Part shown: piece after piece, positions 55,010 to 64,000 of the stretch | Layout: every line of letters begins with the position of its first letter | How positions within the stretch are numbered: position 1 is the stretch's first letter | Source: Nematopogon swammerdamellus | Lineage: Eukaryota; Arthropoda; Insecta; Lepidoptera; Adelidae | NCBI GenBank assembly: GCA_946902875.1 | Contig: OX336345.1 | Span: 15,965,395-16,029,394 of the forward strand | Direction: 5' to 3' | Length of the DNA stretch: 64,000 nt | The notes under the pieces: generated by a model | Told to the model about the DNA's origin: nothing | Seen by the model: only the letters and a program-made list of their open reading frames with translations | Databases searched by the model: none | Translations under genes and position numbers: made by a program

Positions 55010-57130
55010 AGCTGGGTTCAGGTAAACGATAAACCGACTCGAAGAAAGTAAGCAACTATGGGCGAGGCCGAAGGCCGAGCGGCGCTCAGGAAGAGGATGA
55101 ACCATCTTTAAGAAAGTAAGTAACTGAGGGCGAGGCCGAAGGCCGAGCTGCGTTCGGGAAGACTATAAAGCTTCCCGAAGACAGTAAGTAACTATGGGCG
55201 AGGCCGAAGGCCGAGCTGCGTTCAGGAAGAGGATAAACCATCTTTAATAAAGTAAGTAACTGAGGGCGAGGCCGAAGGCCGAGCTGCGTTCGGGAAGACG
55301 ATAAACTTTCTCGAAGACAGTAAGTAACTATGGGGGAGGCTGAAGGCCGAGCTGCGTTCAGGAAGAGGATAAACCATCTTTAAGAAAGTAAGTAACTGAG
55401 GGCGAGGACGAAGGCCGAGCTGCGTTCGGGAAGACTGTAAACCTTCTCGAAGAAAGTAAGTAACAAAGGGCGAGGCCGAAGGCCGAGCTGCGTTTAGGAA
55501 GACGATAAACTTTCCCGAAGACAGTAAGTAACTATGGGCGAGGCCGAAGGCCGAGCTGCGTTCAGGAAGAGGATAAACCATCTTTAAGAAAGTAAGTAAC
55601 TGAGGGCGAGGCCGAAGGACGAGCTGCGTTCGGGAAGACTATAAACCTTCCCGAAGACAGTAAGTAACTATGGGCGAGGCCGAAGGCCGAGCTGCGTTCA
55701 GGAAGAGGATAAACCATCTTTAATAAAGTAAGTAACTGAGGGCGAGGCCGAAGGCCGAGCTGCGTTCGGGAAGACTATAAACCTTCTCGAAGAAAGTAAG
55801 TAACAAAGGGCGAGGCCGAGGGCCGAGCTGCGTTCGGGAAGACGATAAACTTTCTCGAAGACAGTAAGTAACTATGGGCGAGGCTGAAGGCCGAGCTGCG
55901 TTCAGGAAGAGGATAAACCATCTTTAAGAAAGTAAGTAACTGAGGGTGAGGACGAAGGCCGAGCTGCGTTCGGGAAGACTATAAACCTTCTCGAAGAAAG
56001 TAAGTAACAAAGGGCGAGGCCGAAGGCCGAGCTGCGTTCAGGAAGACGATAAACTTTCCCGAAGACAATAAGTAACTATGGCCGAGGCCGAAGGCCGAGC
56101 TGCGTTCAGGAAGAGGATAAATCATCGTTAAGAAAGTAAGTAACTGAGGGCGAGGCCGAAGGCCGAGCTGCGTTCGGGAAGACTATAAACCTTCTCGAAG
56201 AAAGTAAGTAACAAAGGGCGAGGACGAAGGCCGAGCTGCGTTCAGGAAGATGATAAACTTTCTCGAAGACAGTAAGTATATGGGAGAGGCCGAAGGCCGA
56301 GCTGCGTTCATGAAGAGGATAAACCATCTTTTAGAAAGTAATTGAAAAAGGGCGAGGCCGAAGACCGAGCTGCGTTCGGGAAGACTATAAACCTTCTCGT
56401 AGACAGTAAGTAACTAAGGGAGAGGCCGAAGGCCGAGCTGCGTTCGGGAAGACTATAAACCTTCTCGTAGACAGTAAGTAACTATGGGCGAGGCCGAAGG
56501 GCGAGATGCGTTCAGGAAGAGGATAATCCTTTTCGAAATAAGTAGCTAAGAATTTACTTTCTTCGAGAAGATTATGGTCTTCCTGAACACAGCTCGATCT
56601 TCTGACTCGCCCTCTGTTACTTACTTTCTTCGAAAAGGTTATCCTCTTCCTGAACGCAGCTCGGCCTTCGGCCTCGCCCTTTGTTACTAAATTTTTTTAA
56701 GATGGTTTATCCTCTTCCTGAACGCAGCTCGGCCTTCGGCCTAGCCTTTTGTTGCTTACTTTCTTAAAGATGGTTTATCCTCTTCCTGAACGCAGCTCGG
56801 CCTTCGGCCTCGCCCATAGTTACTTACTGTCTTCAAAAAAGTTTATCCTCTTCCTGAACGCAGCTCGGCCTTCGGCCTCGCCTGTTGTTACTTACTTTCT
56901 TCGAGAATGTTTAGGCTTCCCGAACGCAGCTCGGCCTTCGGCCTCGCCCCTTATTACTTACTTTCTCCGAGAAGGTTTATAGTCTTCTCGAACGCAGCTC
57001 GGCCTTCGGCCTCGCCCTCAGTTACTTACTGTCTTTAAGAAGGTTTATCTTCTTCCTGAACGCAGCTCGGCCTTCTGCCTCGCCCTTAGGTACTTATTTT
57101 CTTTGAGTAGGTTTATCGTCTTCCTGAACG
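55010..57130. repeat. 68-bp satellite, head-to-head arrays, copy 2
   Basis: About 22 units pointing right and about 8-9 pointing left, with the same GGCCGAAGGCC core and the same alternating variants as copy 1. Confidence 0.95.
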
Positions 57131-57214
57131 CAACTCATTTACAAACTTTCGCTTTATAATATTAAGATGGTTTAAGTAGGATGTATTTGGGTAGGTTTGG
57201 AATGAGGCCGAGTA

Positions 57215-57540
57215 CCGTGTGGGGTCCGTACTTAAAAAGAATATCCCCACTGCATCTCTCCCCATGCATGTCGTAAAAGGCGACTAAGGGATAAGAACAA
57301 GATGCCGTGCTAAAGGGCGACAGGCTCGCCACCTCTCACCTTGGCACGGTACTTCCACCGAGTCATGCAGCAGGTGGGTCTTCGTGCCATACTTGCTGCT
57401 TGATCGATTTAATCTTGTTGAAATCCTTTGCGAAACGTGGTGGTCGGTGTTGTGCTGTAATTGACAAGAGTTCTTGCAGCACAACACCGATTACTCTGCT
57501 TACCCCGATTGTCGGGATTCAGCGTGTGTGATATGTATGT
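57215..57540 (+). repeat. Interspersed repeat 'X', second long copy
   Basis: Equivalent to 46060-46380 and close to identical. It lacks the 17-bp inverted extension after 'CAGCGTGTGTGATAT'. Confidence 0.8.
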
Positions 57541-57866
57541 ATATATGTATGGAATGAGGCCTGATTTTATTTTATTTAGAAATTATTCCCAATTATCGGG
57601 TGCATGCAAGCAATTCCGAAAGTAATAGCTAACAATATATATATTTTTGAAATGTGCTAATTAAGCCCTTTCATTTGACACCCAACACGGCATCATTAAA
57701 AAAAAAATTTTTTTTTAGACCATGACTTTTTGTCATCTAGAGGGCGCCATAGTCAATTTTGTGTGACGTCACATAGCCTATAACCAGCGGACGATCAAGA
57801 CGCTTTCAACGATACCTCATTTCTCAAATTGTGATAAGTAGTTTAGAAGTTATGAGGGAACAGATG

Positions 57867-57940
57867 AACATACATACATGCATACATACATACATACATA
57901 CATACATACATACATACATACATACATACATACATACATA
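57867..57940. repeat. (CATA)n microsatellite
   Basis: About 17 units with one CATG interruption. Confidence 0.9.
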
Positions 57941-58318
57941 CCGGTCAAACACATAACCCTCCTTTTTGCTTCGCCGTAGTCGGGTAAAAAAATACGCACT
58001 TCTCTAGCGTAATGGGTTGGGAGCCATCATTTTGCAACCACCTCCGTATGGCCAATAGGTACATCTTCTAAAAGGCTCTGAAGCTCCTGTTTCAGAAACT
58101 CAAGATAATTCGCCTGTTTAAAGTCTCTACTATTCAACGGACGTCTTCTTGCCTCCTAGCCACTTGCATCCCCACAGATAGACCGCACGTCTAGATCTAG
58201 CCTCTAGATCATCGGATTTAAATCCGTTAGATCTTTATTATTGGGGCTATTTAAAAGAAAAAGTTTACGGGAAACCGGTGGAAAACTTGATAGAGCTCAA
58301 AGAAAGAATTACAGAAAG

Positions 58319-58472
58319 TTTTTTTATGTAAACTGACATGGTTGGCTACATCACCTACAACATCCGTGATGTCAGCCCATAACACCGGGTGAACTTGGTG
58401 CCACGTCAGTGCTTCCCTTCGGTCGTGCCGACTATAGTCAACTGGACGGAAAACACAAACTATTTACATAGC
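58319..58472 (-). repeat. 5S-type SINE, 5'-truncated, inside the long-TIR element
   Basis: Reverse copy with T-run at 58319 and 3' body blocks to 'ACACAAACTATTTACATAGC', where it ends 2 bases before the right TIR as aligned. It is well preserved, so it inserted after the 5.4-kb element formed. Confidence 0.85.
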
Positions 58473-58474
58473 AT

Positions 58475-59150
58475 AGGTGGACGTATCTGCACTTGCATCG
58501 AGTACATGCTCGACGCATCAACCGGGCATTTGTGAGAAGATGTCGAGCTAGCATTTGTGCAGGTGGTAAACAATTTGAACATCTACTTTAACAGGTTAAT
58601 AAAGACCAATTTACTTCAAGTGTTTATTTTATTCCAATTCGTAGTTGGTAGAACAGTTATCAAATTCCGAGGTCTTTTTGCAGTTAAATAACAATATCTC
58701 ATAAATTATTGGGCAAAGCGGTAAGTGATGTACCATTTTAAAAACTACATTAGATGGGCGTATTTTTTTTGCATAATGCCACTTTAGTGTAGTAATTTTT
58801 TTTTTCACCGCGAAGGGCCAAACTCAAAGGATGAGGCTGAAAATTTTTTAACATGTGGCTCTTAAGTCGTTTTGCAGCTAAACAGGATTAAACATAAAAA
58901 AATAAATTATACCGTGTGAAAGCCTTACTTTTCGGGAATATTTGACAAAAACTAGATTTAGGAAAATCTTACATTTGTACTCGTGGCATTTAAAAAAATG
59001 AGCTGAGGGAGAAAATTTTGGATTTTTACAAAAATGACAATATCTCAAAAACTAAGCCATTTTTACTAAACCTAAAATTAGATATTTTGAGAGGTAATTA
59101 GCAGCCCTATCTCCTGTTAAAGGATTATCGTCGGTTTCTGGGACACCCTG
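58475..59150 (-). repeat. Right terminal inverted repeat of the 5.4-kb element
   Basis: 676 bp, the inverse of 53748-54420, ending GGGACACCCTG next to TATA. Confidence 0.9.
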
Positions 59151-59215
59151 TATATACTCACTCAGATAAGTTTATTTTGAAAGGCACATTCGTGACCTAA
59201 ATACTTTTTGAATAA

Positions 59216-61090
59216 ACGGATGGAAAGGAATGATGGGGTGGAAGGCGATGAAAACTGCATGGATGGTAATGAAACACTATGGATGGCGATGAACTGTTTG
59301 AAAAATGTGATGAAAAAGCCTTGAAGGTAAGGAACCATTTTTGGAAAGTAATGTAATTTCCTAGTGATATAAGGTCTTAGGTTGCAATAGTTTTGAAATG
59401 GTTGAAAGTAGATAATGTATACGGTTAAAAAAATATTGATCTAAAGCCATTTTTATAAGATAAGTAATCAGCCTTTTATTGGTGAATGAATGAATCCATT
59501 TTTGCCTAGTTTCTCCTCTTTTGTAAGCTTTTACTTTGTTCTTGCTATTTTTGCCTGAAAATTTATATCTTAATTAAGTACTACACATACCTAATAAATA
59601 AGGCAAAAAGTAAAGGAAATAATTAACTCTTAATTTAACGAGAACTAAATTTGTAAATAATAGTATTACAAATTTATATATCCAGTTCGAAACCATTACA
59701 AACTTATATAAAGTAAGTTCCTACAAAATACTGCAAAAAAAATTTAAGATAATTATTATAGTAGTGTTGTACGCATTATTCGGTATTTGAATTTGCTCAG
59801 AATTTAAATAAAGAGCAACAAACTTTTTTGTATGGATGCCTCCATTCAAAAAAGTTTGTTAAAGTCATACCTAAATTGCCATTAAAAAAAATCGATTTTG
59901 CGGTCAGTGATCAAACAAGTAAGTCATTACTTGATTACAAACATAAAGTGTTCAGTAATGAAATGTCGTAAAGCTTATACTTTCAGAGATATGTCAGTTC
60001 AAAAATAAAAAAATAACGTTTACAAAAAAATCACTTTTTGACGTCCACTACTCTGTGTTTCTAACAACAAAATACTTTTAAGTAAAATAAAGATCATTCA
60101 ACATTTTGGCATACCAAAAATTCCGCCATTTTGAAAAAAAAATCGATTTTGCCGCCAGTGATAAAACATGTGCCAATCAACAAAGTAAGTGATTACAAAC
60201 AAAAAGTGTTCGGTCATGAAATGTCGTGAAGCCTATACTTTCCGAGATATTCCAGTTCAAAAATAAAAAAATAATATGTATGTAATTAGGTAATAGTAAT
60301 AAATAACGCGTAATAAGTTGATTCATATTATTTATTGTGCATATTTTTCTAGTATAAGTAAACAGTTAATTAAGTTAAATAAACCAAATGTTTCATCAAA
60401 AAACTTGTTTGATTCTACGCAGTGGTACGTATAAAAAAAATTACCTTATAGTTATTTGTTATATTCGAAAAGTTCAGTTTTTTTGATAAAAAATCAATGA
60501 AATAATTTTAAATTATGTCTATTTCAACTGAATGAAAATATTATATTATACTGTATTTTTTTAACTTTACTATCTCGGAAATTTATTTACTTTACGATAT
60601 TTCATCACTGCCCACTTTGTTTGTAATCACTAATCACTTACTCTGTCGATTGGCGCGTGTTTCATCACTGGCTTTTTTTAAATGGCGGAATTTTTGGTAT
60701 GCTGGATGATCTTTATTTTTCTTAAAGTATTTTTTTGTTAGGAAAAGAAGTTAGAGTAGTGGAAACCCAAATTTGCAGCTTCATAAACCTGTGCTCGCTG
60801 AGGAATACGTCAAAAAGTGATTTTTTTATAAACTTTTTGCTTATACTTATAACTCGAAAACAGAGAATCAATACAGAGATTCTCATTATATAACTTAACA
60901 TGTACATGGCGAACATATTGAATTAGAAATATATCCCAGCCAGCCCATGCTGTAGTGAAATTAACATTAGACATGGGGGTTAGTGAAAATGGTCATTCTT
61001 TTCCAAATGGTATCATTACCATCCATAACATATTTCGTGAAAATGGAAGGTAATGAATTGGAAAGGAATGATGTTTTCGTAAATAATTGT
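59216..61090. repeat. AT-rich foldback region with direct and inverted repeats
   Basis: Two direct repeats (about 59885-60015 and 60120-60275: 'AAAATCGATTTTGC', 'GTGATTACAAACA', 'AATGAAATGTCG', 'CAGTTCAAAAATAAAAAAAT') are followed by an inverted version of the second and its upstream part (about 60565-60830: 'CGATATTTCATCACTG', 'GTTTGTAATCAC', 'TGGCGGAATTTTTGGTATGC', 'GTCAAAAAGTGATTTTTT'). Outer segments at 59216-59345 and 60985-61085 both have 'GGAAAGGAATGATG' and GGTAATGAA motifs in the same direction. A hairpin (ACAAACTTTTTT / AAAAAAGTTTGT) lies at 59818-59861. No ORF of note. It may be one foldback-type element, but the boundaries are not certain. Confidence 0.6.
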
Positions 61091-61849
61091 AAATTACGAG
61101 TGATACGTATACCTAATCTGTAAAGTAGTGGTATTACATGCAACTAAACATGAAATGGATTCACAGAGGTAGTTATCGAAAATAGGAAACTCTTAATTGC
61201 CTTTAAAAACGCTGGATTGTAATGATGGATGACCTGTGACAAAGTACTTTTCGAACAGAGAGATGGTATATAACTCGGTTCGCAGCGACGCACGTCCACC
61301 TCCTCAATAATTCAGGGAAAGACTATTAGATGAGAGGGGCGGGGGGCTCAGTGCAGTCGACGTGCAGTGACGGACTGACTCAAAACTTTTAATTCCGTCG
61401 ACGCGGAAGGCAATGACGGTTTTCGCTTGACAAAATTAAAAAGTCCGTTCTTTCAGGGTTCCCACTACTATACAGATATAAGGGCTTTAAATTATTAATC
61501 TGTATTAGATTCTTCATGGCACAATAAATTTTATATTCTGGTTATGTTGTTAATTTAAGAGAAAAACGTCCCTACAGTTACTACTTGGTCGTTTGGAAAG
61601 GGAGTGGAATGACATTTTGCCTAGTTTTTCCTTGATTACTCACTATCGTTAACACGTAGCTTATAGTGGCTAAGTGCAACCGCTGCATCTTTTTAGTAAC
61701 CATTGATAACATTTCACAGAATTTGGCTAAACATTCTGGAAATACCAAATTTGGGCCTGGAAGTGAAATCTGAACGAACGGCAAGAACTGCCCTTATAAG
61801 GCGACGACGTTACTAAAAGGCCACGAGTGAAGGTGTAATCAATTTTCAT
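61091..61849. other. No recognised feature
   Basis: No gene or repeat recognised. Confidence 0.35.
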
Positions 61850-62128
61850 TTTACATCAGAGATCCCTTTACCAATTAGGAAAAGTGTCGATGTTCTTCGG
61901 ATCGGCCGACCTGATCTTCATCAAGCATAGCTAAGAACCATCCCAGTTAAACCAGCTTTCTAATAAAAAAACCGCATAAAAATCGGCCAATCCGTTTGAT
62001 AGCTACGATGCCACAGACAGACACACAGACACACAGGCAGACACACATACAGACAGAGAGAGAGACACACAGAGAGACGGAGAAGTCAAACTTATAACAC
62101 CCCTCCTTTTGCGTCAGGGGTTAAAAAA
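61850..62128 (+). repeat. LINE-like 3' end with 'AACACCCCTCCTTTTGCGTC' tail
   Basis: A segment with 'AAAAATCGGCCAATCCGTTT' and 'GATAGCTACGATGCCACAG' is followed by a (CAGACACA)n tract and closes 'AAACTTATAACACCCCTCC', 'GTCAGGGGTTAAAAAA'. This order is a frequent lepidopteran repeat 3' end. The inverse tail is at 13983-14110. Confidence 0.6.
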
Positions 62129-62757
62129 TAAGTCAAATGTCACCCGCTTCTGTAATGATACTTCTCTCTTTGTTGCAAATTGAGCTTAATGTTTGCACAA
62201 ATAAAAATACTCGGGCGGGGAGGCGGTCTCGCAAACAATTTTAATTATAAGAGGATGAGAGTGTTGGCAGGTCGAAACCCGGCCCCTGACACCTTATTAG
62301 CAAGTCCTGACATTATCCGTGAGTCTTTAAGTGCCCTCATAACTCTTGACGCTCGCCCGGTGTCTCGGACGGATTACAGTTGTGTGGCAGGAAAGCTTAT
62401 GGCCTTTTTTTAAAGCCTAATAAAATGTCTAATTTTATTTCAGAATAAATTAATTCCATAATGCAGTCAGTCAGTCAGTCAGCCTGTTAAACATATAATA
62501 TCATTGTATTTTAACGACTCGCAACTTTTAATCCGAAGCCCTCGGTTTTGTAATTATTTAAAATACGTTTTCACGTCAAAAATACAGGATACACTGCGGG
62601 GACAGTCGACTTACAGATAAATCTAATTACTCCTGTTGTGCCTTTAATAAACTCATCAAAAGTTTGAATACTCCAAGCAGTTCATGAGCCGCAAATTAGT
62701 CTAAGTGACAGCCACCAATAATATTAGCACGGGAAAGTCTGAGTCTAAAGAGTACAT
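62129..62757. other. No recognised feature
   Basis: Apart from a short (CAGT)n run near 62465-62482, nothing is recognised. Confidence 0.35.
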
Positions 62758-62900
62758 TCAGTCAGTCAGTCAGCGTGTAAGCGTCCAGTGCTGGACATTC
62801 GCCTGTCCAATTTTCCTCCAGTCCTCCCGGCCTTCAGCGGTACGGAACCACTGCTTTCCGATGACCGTCCCACCTGGCGGGTGGTCTTCCCGCACTCCGT
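62758..62900 (-). repeat. RTE-like LINE 3' end with (TGAC)n tail
   Basis: A CAGTCAGTCAGTCAG run, then 'GTCCAGTGCTGGACATTCGC' and 'CAATTTTCCTCCAGTCCTCC', is the inverse of the LINE ending seen at 3481-3566. On the minus strand it encodes a short remnant before the tetranucleotide tail. Confidence 0.6.
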
Positions 62901-64000
62901 TTTCCTGTCCACGACTACATTGATACCTAGTAACAGTTCGTTGAAATAAAATTGAGTTCGCATAAAGTTGAAAGAAAAAGTGAAAGAATGTTTATTTTCC
63001 CTTAGAAAACGCAAATGAAATCACCTTAGGCATAATGTTTGAAATTAAATTTATACGCTGCGCTGTTGTCTTCTTCGTTCGCCGTTAGTATAACGCCTAA
63101 TAAGCGGATCAAGTGTCATAAAATTTGTCCGTAAAACGCATCATATTTCAGCTAACGGAAGGCACGTGCTTATAATGCATATAATAAATGTTTACGACGT
63201 CTTTATATTAAAATTTCGGGATCTTTTCCATCAGCGTACTCAAAATTACATTTTCCTACGCACACTGACTGAACCTAATCGTAAATTTTCAATATACGAA
63301 ATGGCGCAGTAAGTTTTTTATGTTTATTCATTTATTGTTCGGCTTTTGAGTAGGTACTGCATTACACATTTTATAGACGACAAGCCTTCGTAACGTTTCG
63401 TTCCTCCCCCGCAGAACAATTTTTATGTTTAAGATCACTCATAATTAAATTTATGATTCATTAAGATTGCTTTTCTCCTGTAAAATCAAAAGTTTTAATT
63501 TACTTAAGAATGAAATTTAATTAACGTTTCCACGGCATTCCTTAACGAGACTTTAAGTAGGTAACGTAAATTTTATAATTTTCTCGTAAGGTAAGTACTC
63601 TCTTTGACAATGGCAATATTAACATTTTTCGTAAGTACTTAAAGAAGACAAGTAGGTACTTAGTTAAACTTAATGGTTGAGCAATATTACTATTTTCAAT
63701 CACTGATTAAAATTGTTTCTGAGTGAGATTTAAACTATTTATGCTCAAGGGGTGGCTGTGGTTCTAAAAGGGCTGATAAATTCAAGATACGTGTCATATG
63801 TTGTAACAAAAAGTTATTAACCTTTTTTCAAAACTAATATGGATGTCGGGTGGTCAGAATAAACAGCGTATAAATAAAAAATCTCCATTTCGACCGAGGC
63901 GTTCTCAAATAAGCTGGAGAACGTGGAAGGTATGTATACCTACCTCATGTATACTGTATACCCCGCAGTAACAGAAGAGCTTTCTCTCGCACAAGCCCGC
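62901..64000. other. No recognised feature
   Basis: AT-rich to the end of the window, with no recognised gene or repeat. Confidence 0.35.

Larger units (their letters stand above)
54451..57990. mobile_element. Composite palindrome/satellite element, copy 2 (3.5 kb)
   Basis: Same parts and order as 43616-46838: palindrome 54451-54885, satellite pointing right 55010-56525, satellite pointing left about 56545-57130, RTE-like tail near 57140-57170, repeat X 57215-57540, CATA microsatellite, and 'CTTCGCCGTAGTCGGGTAAA' end. It has more satellite units and an extra junction segment of about 50 bp at 56524-56573. It lies within the 5.4-kb long-TIR element, whereas copy 1 has no such arms. Confidence 0.8.
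53748..59150. mobile_element. 5.4-kb DNA transposon with about 675-bp terminal inverted repeats
   Basis: The ends are CAGGTAGTCCC at 53748 and GGGACACCCTG ending 59150, flanked by TATA (53744-53747, 59151-59154). The left arm 53748-54420 and right arm 58475-59150 are inverse over their length with scattered differences. Pairing seems to resume further in ('ATCTGTGGGGAT' at 54429 and 'ATCCCCACAGAT' at about 58166), interrupted by the SINE at 58319-58472. The interior holds copy 2 of the palindrome/satellite element and no transposase. The terminal sequence resembles the MITE at 33043-33502 and the same TATA duplication is used. A solo arm is at 2861-3435. Confidence 0.85.

Overview
The window reads as a stretch of repeat-dominated nuclear DNA from an arthropod, most likely a moth or butterfly (Lepidoptera). 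The grounds are an AT-rich background, no operon-like gene packing, and repeat families I recognise as typical of lepidopteran genomes: CR1/jockey-type LINE 3' ends, Helitron-like 3' ends built on 'GAAGCCGCGGGCAA..GCTAGT', a 'CCGGCCAAGTGCGAGTC' repeat, and RTE-like tails with SQ-type tetranucleotide ends. I could not support any intact host gene: almost all short ORFs are chance or repeat-derived.

Layout. 1-7 kb: a solo arm of a long-TIR DNA element (2.86-3.43 kb), LINE tails, and the frameshifted end of a restriction-like-endonuclease (RLE) retrotransposon (4.66-4.79 kb). 6.9-8 kb: an 84-bp tandem array split by a LINE insertion. 8.9 kb: a perfect 72-bp palindrome. 12.35-12.86 kb: a tandem array with an exact 100-bp period. 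14-23 kb: MITE-like and LINE fragments, Helitron-like ends, a (CTTT)n tract and several SINEs. 24.3-25.0 kb: a hAT-like element with 8-bp target duplications. 32.4-35.6 kb: a nested stack (SINE, tandem duplication, MITE, RLE retrotransposon fragment with about 425 uninterrupted codons). 36-42 kb: MITE, LINE tails, SINEs, a degenerate minisatellite. 43.6-46.8 kb and 54.45-58.0 kb: two copies of one unusual composite element (a 435-bp near-perfect palindrome followed by head-to-head 68-bp satellite arrays). The second copy sits inside a 5.4-kb transposon with about 675-bp terminal inverted repeats (53.75-59.15 kb). 59.2-61.1 kb: an AT-rich foldback region.

The dominant short element is a SINE seen in about a dozen copies. 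Its head looks like a 5S rRNA pseudogene (closing stem plus the 5S internal control region) that also carries tRNA-like A-box and B-box sequences. Some copies lack this head and instead join a different conserved sequence, which may point to the partner LINE.

The strongest candidates for something undescribed are the two-copy palindrome/inverted-satellite element and its long-TIR host, the 5S/tRNA hybrid SINE head, and a stem-loop spanning the stop codon of the RLE retrotransposon whose pairing is kept by different bases in two copies. All similarity statements were made by eye, without alignment software or database searches.
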